Positions 34,025 through 42,782 of a stretch of 64,000 nt of DNA are shown here, piece by piece. Within the stretch, counting starts at the first letter, position 1; the number at the start of each line of letters is the position of its first letter. This stretch comes from an uncultured Brachybacterium sp. (GTDB taxonomy: Bacteria > Actinomycetota > Actinomycetes > Actinomycetales > Dermabacteraceae): contig NZ_CANMSY010000002.1 in NCBI RefSeq assembly GCF_947500705.1, forward strand, positions 613,708-677,707, read 5' to 3'. Made by a program: the position numbers and the translations under genes. A model generated the notes under the pieces. The model was not told the DNA's origin, ran no database searches, and saw only the letters and a list, made by a program, of their open reading frames with translations.

Positions 34025-34681
34025 ATGACGCAGCGCCTGCGCGTCCAGAACTTCACTGTCTCCCGCGACGGCATCGCCGCCGGTGCGGACCAGACGCTCG
34101 AGCAGCCCTTCGGTCACGACGTGAATCCGATGGAGCTGATGAGCTGGGCTGCGGGCACTGCGAGCTGGTCCAACCGCCTGGACTCCGGCGGCAGCCGGGG
34201 CTTCGAGGACCGCCTGACCCGCGACTTCACCCACGGCATCGGCGCCGAGATCATGGGCCGTCACAAGTTCGGCCCCAGATCCGGCCCCTGGCCCGACGAG
34301 ACCTGGGAGGGCTGGTGGGGTGAGGAACCACCGTTCCACACCCCTGTCTTCGTGCTCACGAGCCATCCGCGCCCGCCGCTGGTCAAAGGCGAGACCACCT
34401 TCCACTTCCTCGACGCCACCCCGACCGAAGCGCTCGAGCAGGCGAAAGCGGCAGCGGGCGGACTGGATGTGCGGCTCGGCGGCGGCGTCACCACGTTGCG
34501 CGCCTTCCTCGCCGCAGACCTGATCGATGAGCTGCACGTGGCCATCGCACCGATCGCGCTGGGGACGGGCCTGAAGCTCTGGGACCGGCCGGAAGAGCTC
34601 GAAGATCGCTTCCACCTGGAGCAGATCACCGCCGGCAGCGGCGTGACGCACTGCTTCCTCTGGCGACGACGAGTCGCCTGA
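34025..34681 (+). CDS. Dihydrofolate reductase family / RibD C-terminal-like protein
   Basis: A 218-residue protein of the DHFR-like reductase family (RibD C-terminal domain). Visible: VQNFTVSRDGI at the start, EIMGRHKFGPR (the usual position of the nucleotide-binding helix), TTFHFLDAT, and LGGGVTTLRAFLAADLIDELHVAIAPIALG, the strongly conserved end of the domain. It would reduce a substrate with NADPH, but the substrate is unknown and it is not a folate-type DhfR. GAGAGGA precedes the ATG; the longer frame upstream crosses the CsbD hairpin and is unlikely. Confidence 0.8.
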   Translation: MTQRLRVQNFTVSRDGIAAGADQTLEQPFGHDVNPMELMSWAAGTASWSNRLDSGGSRGFEDRLTRDFTHGIGAEIMGRHKFGPRSGPWPDETWEGWWGEEPPFHTPVFVLTSHPRPPLVKGETTFHFLDATPTEALEQAKAAAGGLDVRLGGGVTTLRAFLAADLIDELHVAIAPIALGTGLKLWDRPEELEDRFHLEQITAGSGVTHCFLWRRRVA

Positions 34682-34684
34682 AAC

Positions 34685-34716
34685 CACCACCGGAATTTAA
34701 AAGCACCACCGGAATT
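34685..34716. repeat. Paired CACCACCGGAATT repeats, possible IS-end relic
   Basis: CACCACCGGAATT occurs at 34685-34697 and 34704-34716, directly after a gene stop. On the minus strand this reads AATTCCGGTGGTG twice, a pattern I associate with the multiple end repeats of IS21-type elements. No transposase remains nearby, so this would be a solo end. Confidence 0.4.
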
Positions 34717-34775
34717 CTGTCTCTGGTGAGCTGTGCACACCGCATAGCCGTTCACCGCTCACAGGAGATAGAAAT

Positions 34776-34834
34776 CGGGCGGCCTGCCCCACCTGGTGGC
34801 TGTCATGCGGGCAGCCTGCCCCGCCTGGTGGCCT
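34776..34834. repeat. Imperfect 32-bp-period direct repeat
   Basis: 34776-34802 and 34808-34834 share most positions, each containing GCCTGCCCC then CCTGGTGGC. They lie in a stretch (34682-34954) with no gene I can support, between the DHFR-like gene and a gene fragment. The function is not evident. Confidence 0.5.
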
Positions 34835-34954
34835 GCGGGTGGGCAGCGGGCTCCGTTCATGCACCGGTCATCTCGGCGTTCTCCTCCCCCGCCACGGTCA
34901 CGGCCCACCACCGGCCCGGACATCGTGCCCGGGCTGCGGCTGGAGGAGGTGAGC

Positions 34955-35140
34955 ATGGCGGACCAGGCGGCGACCTTCGCCGCGCTGCTGGGAACAGAGA
35001 TCCCTCAGGCCGACGGAGCACCGGTGCAGGAGCTGTTGCGCATCGGGGAGGCAGGCATTCCGGCAGCTCGACATGAGCTCGAGCGAGCTACTCGCTGGAG
35101 CTCTGCCCCTGCGGCGGAGCACAATACGTCCGGCGGGCAC
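34955..35140 (+). pseudogene. Possible 5' fragment of a lost gene
   Basis: An ATG with a very strong ribosome-binding site (GGAGGAGGT, four-base spacer) opens a frame beginning MADQAATFAALLGTEIPQ. It stays coding-like for about 50 codons. After that the frame runs antisense through the next gene and is not credible. In a shifted frame near 35096-35130 the sequence LELCPCGGAQY recalls the start of a SEC-C zinc motif. I read this as a truncated gene, with low certainty. Confidence 0.3.
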
Positions 35141-36661
35141 TCACCCCGGCCCGTCGAGCTCCTCCAGCATCTCCAGCGCGCCGAAGGCCTCGACGATCAC
35201 CTCGACGGTGCCGTGGAAGCGGAGGTCCTCCCCGTCCGGGGAGATCTCCCGGACCAGCAGCCCGTAGGTCGCGAGCGTCGCCAGGTCCCGCTCGGTCTGC
35301 CAGTACCGCTGGATCTCGTCCATGTCGGGGTCACCGCCGAGGTCCGCCGGGACCAGGTCACGGTCGAGCGCGACGCGGATCGTGGCCGGGAGTGCGAGTC
35401 CGCCGGGCGAGATGGTGTGCATCAGAGCCGCGAAGGTGTCAGGGCCGCCGAACAGGCCACCCTCCTCGGGCTCCTGCTGCAGGGTGTCGAGGATCAGCAG
35501 CATGAGCAGCGCCCGGGAGAAGCGGACGAAGGCCGCAGGGTCCTCCGTCTGCGGGACCGCCGGCGTCAGCCCGTGCCCCGGCGTGACCCGGGTGCTGCTC
35601 AGCTCCAGCCAGCCGCCGCTGACCAGGGCATTCCAGGGGCCGACGATCGGACCGACCTGCCACATCGTGGTGAGCTTCTGCTCGCCGAGGTCGAGCTGCC
35701 ATGCCTCGACCAGGGCGCGGACATCGGCCATCCGCAGCGCGCCGGTGGAGGTGATCCGGCGGCCCTCCCCCACGTGCTCGAGCAGCCGCACGGCGCCGCG
35801 CACCAGGGGGATCTCGGCGTAGACGGCAGCCGCTCCGGCCGGGTCCTCGCCGACGTCGACGGAGCTCTCCAGGGCCCCTCGCGACAGCCCGTCCTGCGGG
35901 AGGAACCAGGGCCAGCCGAGCGCCTCCGCACCGGCGGAGGCCGCAGGGTCCGTGCTCACCGGTTCCGGTGCCGGGGCATGGGAGAAGAAGGCGGAGCCGC
36001 TGCCGGCTCCGAGCGCTGGGCTGCGAGCACCGGGGACGTAGGGACGGGAGGGGTTCCGCAGCTGCCCGGTGTCGCTGAGCTCATGGCGTTCTACCACGGT
36101 GAGCTCTGTGTTGTACCAGGTCATGAACTCTTCCAGGGTCTCGGCGTCGTCGAGCTCGACGCCGAGGGTCTGGGCGTAGGTGAGGATGTTCCCGGAGAAG
36201 GTACGACGGGAGGGGTCGTCGGCCGCTTCGAGCGTCGTGAACTCCAGATCCGTCAGGAGCGCCCGGGCGTCATCGGCCGTGAGCCCTTCGGGGTGTCGGC
36301 GGCCGGTCTCCTGCAGGAAGCCGAGGAACTGTCCGAGCGCCGGGCCCTGCGCCATGACCATCTCCCGCGGCTGGACCACCTTCCGGGGCACCACCTCGGT
36401 GAGCAGCACTTCGATAAGCTCCTCGGTCCAGTAGGTGGGGTCGGGGCTGTCCAGCTGCTCCGCCTTCAGGCGCAGCAGCTGCTCGACATGGGACGCTTCC
36501 GAGTCGGCCTTCTCCACGGCGATGTCAGCCCGGCGCGACAGCACGAACTGTGCGAGCAGCGCCTCGACATCCCGCTCCCAGCGGCGATCGCCGGTGGTGT
36601 GCCGGTCGCGGCTGAGACCTGTCTGGTGATGGTCTCGTCGTGTTCTGCGCTTCTTCGGCAT
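35141..36661 (-). CDS. Hypothetical protein, 506 residues
   Basis: I do not recognise this protein. It starts MPKKRRTRRDHH (basic, flexible) with GGAGA before the ATG. It is predicted mostly helical and acidic afterwards, with no signal peptide or membrane segment. Two weakly separated parts are visible: residues about 25-190, with a run of helices, and about 240-500, with a Pro/Ala linker between. GWLELSS, TPGHG and ATYGLLVREISPDG segments near the C terminus suggest a winged-helix-like arrangement, but this is weak. Codon use matches the core genome. It is flanked by the degraded segment at 34682-35140. Confidence 0.75.
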   Translation of the reverse strand: MPKKRRTRRDHHQTGLSRDRHTTGDRRWERDVEALLAQFVLSRRADIAVEKADSEASHVEQLLRLKAEQLDSPDPTYWTEELIEVLLTEVVPRKVVQPREMVMAQGPALGQFLGFLQETGRRHPEGLTADDARALLTDLEFTTLEAADDPSRRTFSGNILTYAQTLGVELDDAETLEEFMTWYNTELTVVERHELSDTGQLRNPSRPYVPGARSPALGAGSGSAFFSHAPAPEPVSTDPAASAGAEALGWPWFLPQDGLSRGALESSVDVGEDPAGAAAVYAEIPLVRGAVRLLEHVGEGRRITSTGALRMADVRALVEAWQLDLGEQKLTTMWQVGPIVGPWNALVSGGWLELSSTRVTPGHGLTPAVPQTEDPAAFVRFSRALLMLLILDTLQQEPEEGGLFGGPDTFAALMHTISPGGLALPATIRVALDRDLVPADLGGDPDMDEIQRYWQTERDLATLATYGLLVREISPDGEDLRFHGTVEVIVEAFGALEMLEELDGPG

Positions 36662-36751
36662 GTCTCCATGATGACCGATGACGGCCGGAGGGTCACCGCG
36701 CGACAGGGAGCGCACGACGCACTCTCCCCATAGGCACACTCCGCGCAGGAA

Positions 36752-37945
36752 TCAGGTGATGACGAACTCGTCGCCGCTCTGCTCCGGCTCGAGCGCCCGG
36801 GCGATTCGGGTGATCGCCTCGATGAGCAGCGGCTGCGGCATCGCGTAGATCAGCCGCACGTGCCCGGTCCCGGCGGCGCCGCAGTCGGTCCCGTCGGTGC
36901 ATTCCACGCGGGCGTGCTCGAGCAGGTGGTCGTGGAGGGAGCCGGTGATGCCGTAGGCCCCCAGGTCGAGCCAGGCGACGTAGGTGCCTTCCATCGAGCT
37001 CAGCCGGGCCCGGGGCAGCAGGGTGCGGACCAGCTCGGTGAGGGTGTCGCGGTTGCGGCGCAGGTAGGTGACGATGTCCTCCAGCCAGTCCTCCGCCTCG
37101 GAGTAGGCGGCGGAGGTGGCGGCCAGGCCCAGGTTCGCGGCGCCGTGGCGGGCGAAGTGACCGACGGCGGTGAAGTGGTCGCGGTCGGCCTCATTGCTGG
37201 TGATCAGGTGTGCGCACTTCAGGCCCGGCAGGTTGAACGCCTTCGACGCGGAGACGGCGGTGATCGTGTGACCCGCGGCGGCCTCGCTGAGCGAGGCGTA
37301 CGGGAGGTGCCGGCCCTCGAGCACGAGCGGCATCCAGATCTCGTCGGAGAACACGCGCCCGCCCCTGCGGTCCACCAGGTCGATCAGCGGCTCCATCTCC
37401 TCACGGGTGAAGACCCTGCCGGTGGGGTTGTGGGGGTTGCACAGCACCAGCAGCTCGCCGCCCGCGTCGAACGCGGCCTCGAGCGCGGCGAGGTCGTAGC
37501 GGTGGCGGCCAGAGTCGTCGCGGAGCATCTCGACCTCGATCACCTCGCGTCCCGTCAGCGGCGGGACCTCGAGGAACGGCATATAGGACGGGGTGGGCAC
37601 GATGATCTTCGAATCCGCGCGCAGGAAGGTCCCGATCACGGCTTGGAAGATCGAGATGACGTCCGGCATCTCGTGGATGTGCGAGGGATCCACGGCCCAG
37701 CCGGTCTGCCGCTGCAGGAAGGCTGCGGTGGCCTCTCTCAGCTCGGTGGCGAGCCGGGCGGGCAGGTAGCCGAACGCTCCCCGCTCCACCTCGGTGTGCA
37801 GGCGCTCGGTGACCGCCGCGGGAACCCCGAAGTCCATCTCGGCGACGAACGCACCGATCACGTCGCCGCCCCGAGCCCAGCGGGTGGCGCCGGCGGCGAC
37901 GAGATCGTCCTGGGTGATGGCGTCGAGCTGCTCGATGCTGGGCAC
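36752..37945 (-). CDS. MalY/PatB-type PLP-dependent C-S lyase (cystathionine beta-lyase)
   Basis: A 397-residue fold-type I PLP enzyme of the MalY/PatB group, cleaving cystathionine or cysteine conjugates to a thiol, pyruvate and ammonia. Features: WARGGDVIGAFVAEMDFGVP near the N terminus, CNPHNPTGRVFT (substrate/PLP loop), SDEIWMPLVL (Asp to the PLP pyridine nitrogen), and SASKAFNLPGLKCAH with the Schiff-base Lys. The GTG at 37945 is preceded by AAGGAGG. The C terminus is acidic. No methionine genes adjoin, so detoxification or sulfur salvage are equally possible. Confidence 0.87.
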   Translation of the reverse strand: MPSIEQLDAITQDDLVAAGATRWARGGDVIGAFVAEMDFGVPAAVTERLHTEVERGAFGYLPARLATELREATAAFLQRQTGWAVDPSHIHEMPDVISIFQAVIGTFLRADSKIIVPTPSYMPFLEVPPLTGREVIEVEMLRDDSGRHRYDLAALEAAFDAGGELLVLCNPHNPTGRVFTREEMEPLIDLVDRRGGRVFSDEIWMPLVLEGRHLPYASLSEAAAGHTITAVSASKAFNLPGLKCAHLITSNEADRDHFTAVGHFARHGAANLGLAATSAAYSEAEDWLEDIVTYLRRNRDTLTELVRTLLPRARLSSMEGTYVAWLDLGAYGITGSLHDHLLEHARVECTDGTDCGAAGTGHVRLIYAMPQPLLIEAITRIARALEPEQSGDEFVIT

Positions 37946-38229
37946 GGGTCCTCCTTCGTGACGGCGTGCGCGGGCGGTGCTATGGGTGCTCGTGAGCCTA
38001 TCCAGCTCCCGCGCATCCCGAGAGCGGCAGCCGCGGCCAGCCGAGCGGTCGGTCCATTGCTCCCCCGTACCGGCAGGAGTACGGTCAGGAGCAGGATTCA
38101 CGCAGTCCACGGCGGTTGCCGCGGGTGGTTCCGGTCCGGCTGGCCGGCCACCAGGATGAGGACGTCCGCGTTTCACCCGCCCAGGTCGTGGGCGAGGCTC
38201 GCCCACCGGTGCAGGGAGCTCTGGCAGTG

Positions 38230-39633
38230 ATGATCGACGGATATCGGGTTCCCGAGGCGAGGCCGGCGCTGCTGCGCCTGCGCGACCGCCTCGAGGGCGA
38301 CTTCATAGAACCCGGCGACGAGGCGTATGACGAGGCCCGCGCGGTCTGGAACGGGATGATCGACAAGTACCCGCTGGCGATCGTCCGCGCCGCGTCCGTG
38401 GCCGACGTGGCCCCCGTGCTGGAGACCGCCCGGGAGACCGGGCTGCCGCTCGCGGTGCGCGGCGGCGGGCACAGCATCGCGGGCCTCGGCACCATCGATG
38501 ACGGGATCGTGCTGGATCTCGGCGGCCTGCGGGAGGTGACCGTGGACCCGGAGCACCGCCTGGTGACGGCGGGACCCGGCGCTCGGGCCGCCGACGTCGA
38601 CGCGGCGACCGCCCCACACCGCCTGGCGGTGCCGCTCGGCACGGTGTCCACCCCCGGGATCGCCGGGATGACGCTGGGCGGCGGCGTGGGGTGGCTGGTG
38701 CGACGGGCCGGGCTGGCGCTGGACCGGCTGGTGAGCGCCGAGGTGATCACCGCTGCCGGCGCGCACCTGACCGCGAGCACGAGCGAGAACCCGGATCTGT
38801 TCTGGGGCCTGCGCGGAGGCGGAGGCAACTTCGGTGTGGTCACCTCCTTCACCTACCGGGCGGTGCCGCTGCCGGAGACGGTGCTCGGCGCGACCCTCTT
38901 CTACCAACCCGCCCGCTGGCGGCGGGCGCTCGCGGCGTTCGAGCGCTGGAGCCGCGGCCTGCCCGATACGCTCACCACGATTCTCACGGTGATGGTCATG
39001 CCCGAGGACCTGGGCATGGGCGACGAGGCGTGGCTGATGATCCGCTGCGCCTATGTGGGCGATGACGTGAGGGCGGGGACCCTGCTGCTGGACCGCCTGC
39101 GCCGGGCCGCCCCGCCGGACGACCAGACCTCGGGCCCGATCTCCTGGCCGCAGTGGCAGAGCGCCATGGACGGGCTGTACCCGGACGGCGCCCGGGGGTT
39201 CTGGCGCAATGCGTCCTTCTCCCGGATGGACGAGGATGCGTTGGATGCGCTCACCGCGATCGCCTCGGCGATCCCTGGCAGGGGCACCGCCGTGGACATC
39301 CACCACCTCGGCGGGGCCTTCGCGCGCGTGCCCGAGGACTCCACCGCCTTCCCCACTCGCAGCTCCCGCTTCTGGATGGCCATCAACGGGTTCTGGCAGG
39401 ACGCGGAGGAGGATGCTCGCCTCACCGCCTTCGCCGAGCAGGCCCAGGCGGTGATGGACCAGCTCAGCGAGCACGGCGAGTACGTGAACTTCCGGGCCCG
39501 CGAGTTCGCCCATCCCCTCCCCGACTACTCCCGCCGCATCTACGGCGAGGAGACCTACCGCCGGCTGCAGCGGGTCAAGCAGCACTACGACCCCGGGAAT
39601 CTGTTCCGCGGGAACTACAACGTGGCGCCGTAG
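38230..39633 (+). CDS. FAD-binding oxidoreductase (berberine-bridge/VAO type)
   Basis: A 467-residue flavoprotein oxidase. The FAD domain shows AVRGGGHSIAG, whose His is the usual site of 8-alpha-histidyl FAD. LGTVSTPGIAGMTLGGGVGWLVRRAGLALD then follows, where bicovalent family members carry a Cys; none is present here, so flavin attachment should be by His only. The C-terminal BBE motif is YDPGNLFRGNYN. The substrate, often a sugar or alcohol, is unknown. The ATG at 38230 has GGGAG about 13 bases upstream; a GTG just before it is possible. Confidence 0.85.
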   Translation: MIDGYRVPEARPALLRLRDRLEGDFIEPGDEAYDEARAVWNGMIDKYPLAIVRAASVADVAPVLETARETGLPLAVRGGGHSIAGLGTIDDGIVLDLGGLREVTVDPEHRLVTAGPGARAADVDAATAPHRLAVPLGTVSTPGIAGMTLGGGVGWLVRRAGLALDRLVSAEVITAAGAHLTASTSENPDLFWGLRGGGGNFGVVTSFTYRAVPLPETVLGATLFYQPARWRRALAAFERWSRGLPDTLTTILTVMVMPEDLGMGDEAWLMIRCAYVGDDVRAGTLLLDRLRRAAPPDDQTSGPISWPQWQSAMDGLYPDGARGFWRNASFSRMDEDALDALTAIASAIPGRGTAVDIHHLGGAFARVPEDSTAFPTRSSRFWMAINGFWQDAEEDARLTAFAEQAQAVMDQLSEHGEYVNFRAREFAHPLPDYSRRIYGEETYRRLQRVKQHYDPGNLFRGNYNVAP

Positions 39634-39647
39634 GGGCAGGCGCGACC

Positions 39648-40178
39648 TCAGCTCGTCTTCGGGGTGCGGGTCTCCGCGCTGATGAACCAGGCCTGCTGCT
39701 CGAGCTGCTCGAGGATGCCGTGCAAGATGTCTGCCGAGGTGGGGTCGGCGTCGTCGACCTCGTCGTGGACGTCGCGCATGGTGCCGACGACGCTCTCGAT
39801 CGCCTTGACCACGAGGTCGATCGCGTCATGGGTGAGCACCTCGCCCTGCGGGAACTCGGGCAGCGAGCTCTGCTCGGCCACGACGGCCGGGCGGGCGTCG
39901 GGGGTGGCGTGGAGGGCACGCATGCGCTCGGCGACCTGGTCGCCGCTCTCGCGGGCGATGGCGACGACCTCATCGAGATTCAGATGGAGGTCGCGGAAGT
40001 TCGGTCCCACGATGTTCCAGTGCGCCTGCTTGCCCACCAGGTGCAGCGCGGTGAGGTCCACGAGGACGGCCTGGAGATTCTTGGCGAGAGCTGCGGGGGC
40101 GAGGAAGCCGCTCTCGGCGTTCTCGCGCTTGGTGCGCTTCGCGCCGGCGGGGGCGGGGACCTTGACGGTGTCGTTCAT
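39648..40178 (-). CDS. dps: Dps-family DNA-protection ferritin
   Basis: A 176-residue Dps, the dodecameric mini-ferritin that oxidises and stores iron with hydrogen peroxide and may coat DNA. The ferroxidase motif is complete: KQAHWNIVGPNFRDLHLNLDEV near residues 50-71. A Lys/Arg-rich N-terminal extension (about residues 6-20) could bind DNA. GGAGGAG precedes the ATG. A promoter with -35 TTGCTG and -10 TAACGT at 17-base spacing lies upstream. It converges with the FAD oxidase gene, 14 bases between stops. Confidence 0.92.
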   Translation of the reverse strand: MNDTVKVPAPAGAKRTKRENAESGFLAPAALAKNLQAVLVDLTALHLVGKQAHWNIVGPNFRDLHLNLDEVVAIARESGDQVAERMRALHATPDARPAVVAEQSSLPEFPQGEVLTHDAIDLVVKAIESVVGTMRDVHDEVDDADPTSADILHGILEQLEQQAWFISAETRTPKTS

Positions 40179-40245
40179 GGGAACTCCTCCAGGTGGATCA
40201 GGTCGGGGAATGGATCATGTCGGGACACTGCCCGGACTGCCTTCC

Positions 40246-40274
40246 ACGTTATGGAGCACGGGAAGGTACAGCAA
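40246..40274 (-). promoter_or_regulatory. dps promoter
   Basis: -35 TTGCTG (40274-40269), 17-base spacer, -10 TAACGT (40251-40246) on the minus strand, about 70 bases before the dps ATG. The spacing is ideal although both hexamers are imperfect. Confidence 0.45.
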
Positions 40275-40469
40275 CTAACCGGGCCGAACGGTAGAACCGC
40301 GATGAAGGAGGGCTGGGGCCCCGCCAAGCCGGCCCCGACCCTCAGCGGAATGACCGACGCAGCCCGTGGGCGCCGCGGTGGGCATACAGTTCCAGGAGGA
40401 GCCTGCTGCGGCCACGCCCTGGTCGGGATGCTCGGCAGCCATGGAGAAGGTCGTGGAAGGGACGGTGCC

Positions 40470-40784
40470 GTGGAGGATCCCGCCGCTGCCGTTCACGGTG
40501 TCGCCCTCACGATCCCGCCGGGCGAGGTGATGACCTACGGGGAGATCGCCTTCGCGACCGGTCTGCACCCGCGCCAGGTGGGGCGGATCGTCGGCCTCCT
40601 CTCCGAGTCCATCCCCTGGTGGCGGATCATCCGCGCCGACGGCGCACCCCCGACCTGCCATGACGGGACCGCGCCGTCCCTGCTCGCCGCGGAGCAGGTC
40701 CCCTTCCGCGGGGCCCGGGTGGATCTGCGTGCGCTGCGCCAGCACCACGCCGCTCCCCCGCGAACCCCGCAGTCCCCGGCCTGA
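40470..40784 (+). CDS. Alkyltransferase-like protein (MGMT family, ATL)
   Basis: A 104-residue protein of the O6-alkylguanine-DNA alkyltransferase DNA-binding-domain type. It has PPGEVMTYGEIAFATGLHPRQVGRIVG (the helix-turn-helix that flips the base) and then WWRIIRADGAPP. The Cys of the PCHRV motif is replaced, so it cannot transfer alkyl groups. ATL proteins instead flag alkylated guanine for nucleotide excision repair. Start taken as the GTG at 40470, with GGAAGGG upstream; no ATG is suitable. It is followed after 27 bases by a reductase gene. Confidence 0.8.
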   Translation: MEDPAAAVHGVALTIPPGEVMTYGEIAFATGLHPRQVGRIVGLLSESIPWWRIIRADGAPPTCHDGTAPSLLAAEQVPFRGARVDLRALRQHHAAPPRTPQSPA

Positions 40785-40811
40785 GCCGCCCGATCCGACA
40801 GGAGATTCCCG

Positions 40812-41585
40812 ATGGTCTCGATCCAGTCGCTCTGGCCCACCCCGGGCGTGGAGCTCACCGATGAGCAGCTGCTGGAGCTCTACGCGCCGCCCGTCGGCCC
40901 CTGGCTGCGGATGAACTTCGTCGCCAGCCTTGATGGCGCCATCACCCGCGACGGGCTCTCGGGTGGGCTCGGTGATGAGGCTGATCATCGCGTCTTCGAG
41001 CTGTTGCGGCGGTGGGCGGACGTGGTGCTCCTCGGGGCCGGGACCGCGCGCACGGAGGGCTACGGCGCGATGCGGCTGCCCGAGGCGGCGGAGCGCTGGC
41101 GGGTGGAGCAGGGCCTCGCCCCGCAGCCCGTCTTCGCGCTGGTGACGCGGCGCCTGGATCTCGACCCGGCCTCACCGATCTTCACCGACGCCCCGGTGAC
41201 GCCGCTGCTCTTCACCGTGTTCGACGCGCCGGCGGAACGTCGGGCGGCCCTGTCCGAGGTGGCGGAGATCGTCAATGCCGGCGAGACGGTCCTGGATCCG
41301 GCGATCGTCCGAGCGCAGCTCGAGGCCCGGGGCCATACGCGGATCCATTCCGAGGGCGGGCCCACACTGTTCGGGGCGTTCCTGGAGGCGGGCGTCGTGG
41401 ACGAGCTCTGCCTCACCCTCGCCCCGACCCTCGAGGCGGGCTCCGCCATGCGCATCACGCAGGCGCCGCAGTCGGCGCCCACCGCGATGGAGCTCGCCGG
41501 GGTGCTGCGCGGCGGCGACGAGCTGCTGCTGCGGTACACGAAAAGCGCGGACGCAGGTCCGGACGCACAGGGCGCCACGGGCTGA
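40812..41585 (+). CDS. Pyrimidine reductase-family protein (RibD C-terminal domain)
   Basis: A 257-residue RibD C-terminal-like reductase. Family features: WLRMNFVASLDGAITRDG near residues 32-50, DVVLLGAGTARTEGYG, and HSEGGPTLFGAFLEAGVVDELCLTLAPTL near 175-205. True riboflavin RibD would carry a deaminase half and sit with rib genes; here neither holds, so the substrate is open. AGGAG lies eight bases before the ATG. It probably shares a transcript with the ATL gene upstream. Confidence 0.82.
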   Translation: MVSIQSLWPTPGVELTDEQLLELYAPPVGPWLRMNFVASLDGAITRDGLSGGLGDEADHRVFELLRRWADVVLLGAGTARTEGYGAMRLPEAAERWRVEQGLAPQPVFALVTRRLDLDPASPIFTDAPVTPLLFTVFDAPAERRAALSEVAEIVNAGETVLDPAIVRAQLEARGHTRIHSEGGPTLFGAFLEAGVVDELCLTLAPTLEAGSAMRITQAPQSAPTAMELAGVLRGGDELLLRYTKSADAGPDAQGATG

Positions 41586-41599
41586 GTCCGCTGGGCGGG

Positions 41600-41908
41600 T
41601 AAGTGGCCTGCGGACCCGCCCTCGCGGGGAGGCGCCCCGGGCAGGATCTGCTCGGGCTCGGGCAGCTCGAGGCTGACGTCGACCGTCCAGCGTTCCTGGC
41701 GCCGGTCGTAGCGTCCCGCGATCGCGGCATGCAGACTCAGATGCTGACCGCGCTCGGCCAGGTCGGACAGCAGCGGCGCAAAGCGGTTCGCGTTCTGGCG
41801 GGCGAGGACGCCGACATGCCGCCCCTGGATCCATACCGAGACGGCGCGGCCCGGGTCGTGGGGGTTCAGCGGGTCGAGACTGAGTGCGGCGGAGCGCTCG
41901 ACCTCGCC
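41600..41908 (-). pseudogene. Orphan coding remnant after the VOC gene stop
   Basis: Minus-strand translation gives a coherent, well-biased sequence with no start codon of its own: VSVWIQGRHVGVLARQNANRF, LLSDLAERGQHLSLHAAIAGRYD, WTVDVSLELPEPEQILP. It resembles a small beta-rich domain, HIRAN-like in rhythm, seen in actinobacterial hypothetical proteins. It begins in frame right after the TGA of the VOC gene and has no stop until deep in the opposite-strand reductase gene. It therefore looks like the C-terminal relic of a deleted gene, or a tail cut off by a nonsense change. This accounts for the 323 bases between flanking genes. Confidence 0.45.
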
Positions 41909-42559
41909 TCAGATCGTGATCTCGCGACCGTCCTCGGTGCGCAGCTCGAGCACGAACCGGGAGCCCTGCGCCTGTCGGATCGCGGCGACGCCGTCGCCGA
42001 GGCCGAGGGCGTCGGTGGACTTCTGCTGCGGGCCGGGGTTGACCTCGATGCGCTCGAAGGAGACCAGCTCGATCGAGGGCAGGTCGCCGAGGCCCGGGTG
42101 TTCGGTGGTGCCCCAGTCGATGAGGAAGGGGACGCCGTAGTTGCGCGGGGCCGCGGCCTGGGTGAGCCGCCACTGCAGCTCGGTGCCGTCGGCGGTGCGG
42201 CGGGAGAGGTCCTCGACGTCCCCGGGGTCGAAGCCGGCGGCGCGGGCGCGCTCGACGACCTGGTCGATCCCCTCGGGGTGCACGGCATAGGTGATGAGGG
42301 TGGGCTTCTTCAGCCGGTTGATGCTGAAGGTCTTCGGCAGCTCCTCGCCCTCCCGCTCGGGGTCCGGGCCGATCAGCTCGATGTAGTGCGGGCGCGGCTC
42401 GCCGTTGACGGTGAGGGCCACGAGCGCGTTGGCGGTGCCGGTGGGGTGGGTGCCGCCGGGGGCGGCGGTGATCCCGGTCAGATCGCGGAACCAGTCCACG
42501 CTCTCGGCCAGGTCGGGGCCGGCGATGACGATGTGGTCGAGCAGGCGGGGGATGCTCAT
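41909..42559 (-). CDS. VOC-family protein, glyoxalase-like domain
   Basis: A 216-residue protein of the glyoxalase-like (Glyoxalase_3) group within the vicinal-oxygen-chelate fold. LLDHIVIAGPDLAESVDWFRDLTGI opens the first module, with the metal-ligand-type His in DHIV. PHYIELIGPDP and a second half with WRLTQAAAPRNYGVPFLIDWG follow. The reaction is unknown. AAGGAG lies before the ATG. Sequence homologous in frame continues past its stop (see the remnant at 41600). Confidence 0.82.
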   Translation of the reverse strand: MSIPRLLDHIVIAGPDLAESVDWFRDLTGITAAPGGTHPTGTANALVALTVNGEPRPHYIELIGPDPEREGEELPKTFSINRLKKPTLITYAVHPEGIDQVVERARAAGFDPGDVEDLSRRTADGTELQWRLTQAAAPRNYGVPFLIDWGTTEHPGLGDLPSIELVSFERIEVNPGPQQKSTDALGLGDGVAAIRQAQGSRFVLELRTEDGREITI

Positions 42560-42782
42560 GAGCGCTCCTTGGGAGGGTCTGTGGGAAGGTCAGGATCTCG
42601 GGATCGCCGAGGAGTGCAGGATGCGGCGGGCTCCGCCGGAGAGGGCACCACCACTGCTGGTGCCGACGTTACCTTCTCCGCACTGACGATGCCTCCGCTC
42701 CCGCTGTCCTCACCGCTCGAGCCCGCACCGTCGCCCTGCCCCCAGGGCGAGGTCGGCTGGTCGTTCGCGACACAATGAGCCG

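Noticed and set aside
34955-36733. Plus-strand frame continuing from the MADQAAT start through the opposite gene
   Set aside because: Only the first 50 or so codons look coding; the rest is antisense to the well-biased 506-residue gene.
40470-40784. Active O6-methylguanine methyltransferase
   Set aside because: The PCHR Cys is missing and the N-terminal domain is absent, so it is the alkyltransferase-like type.
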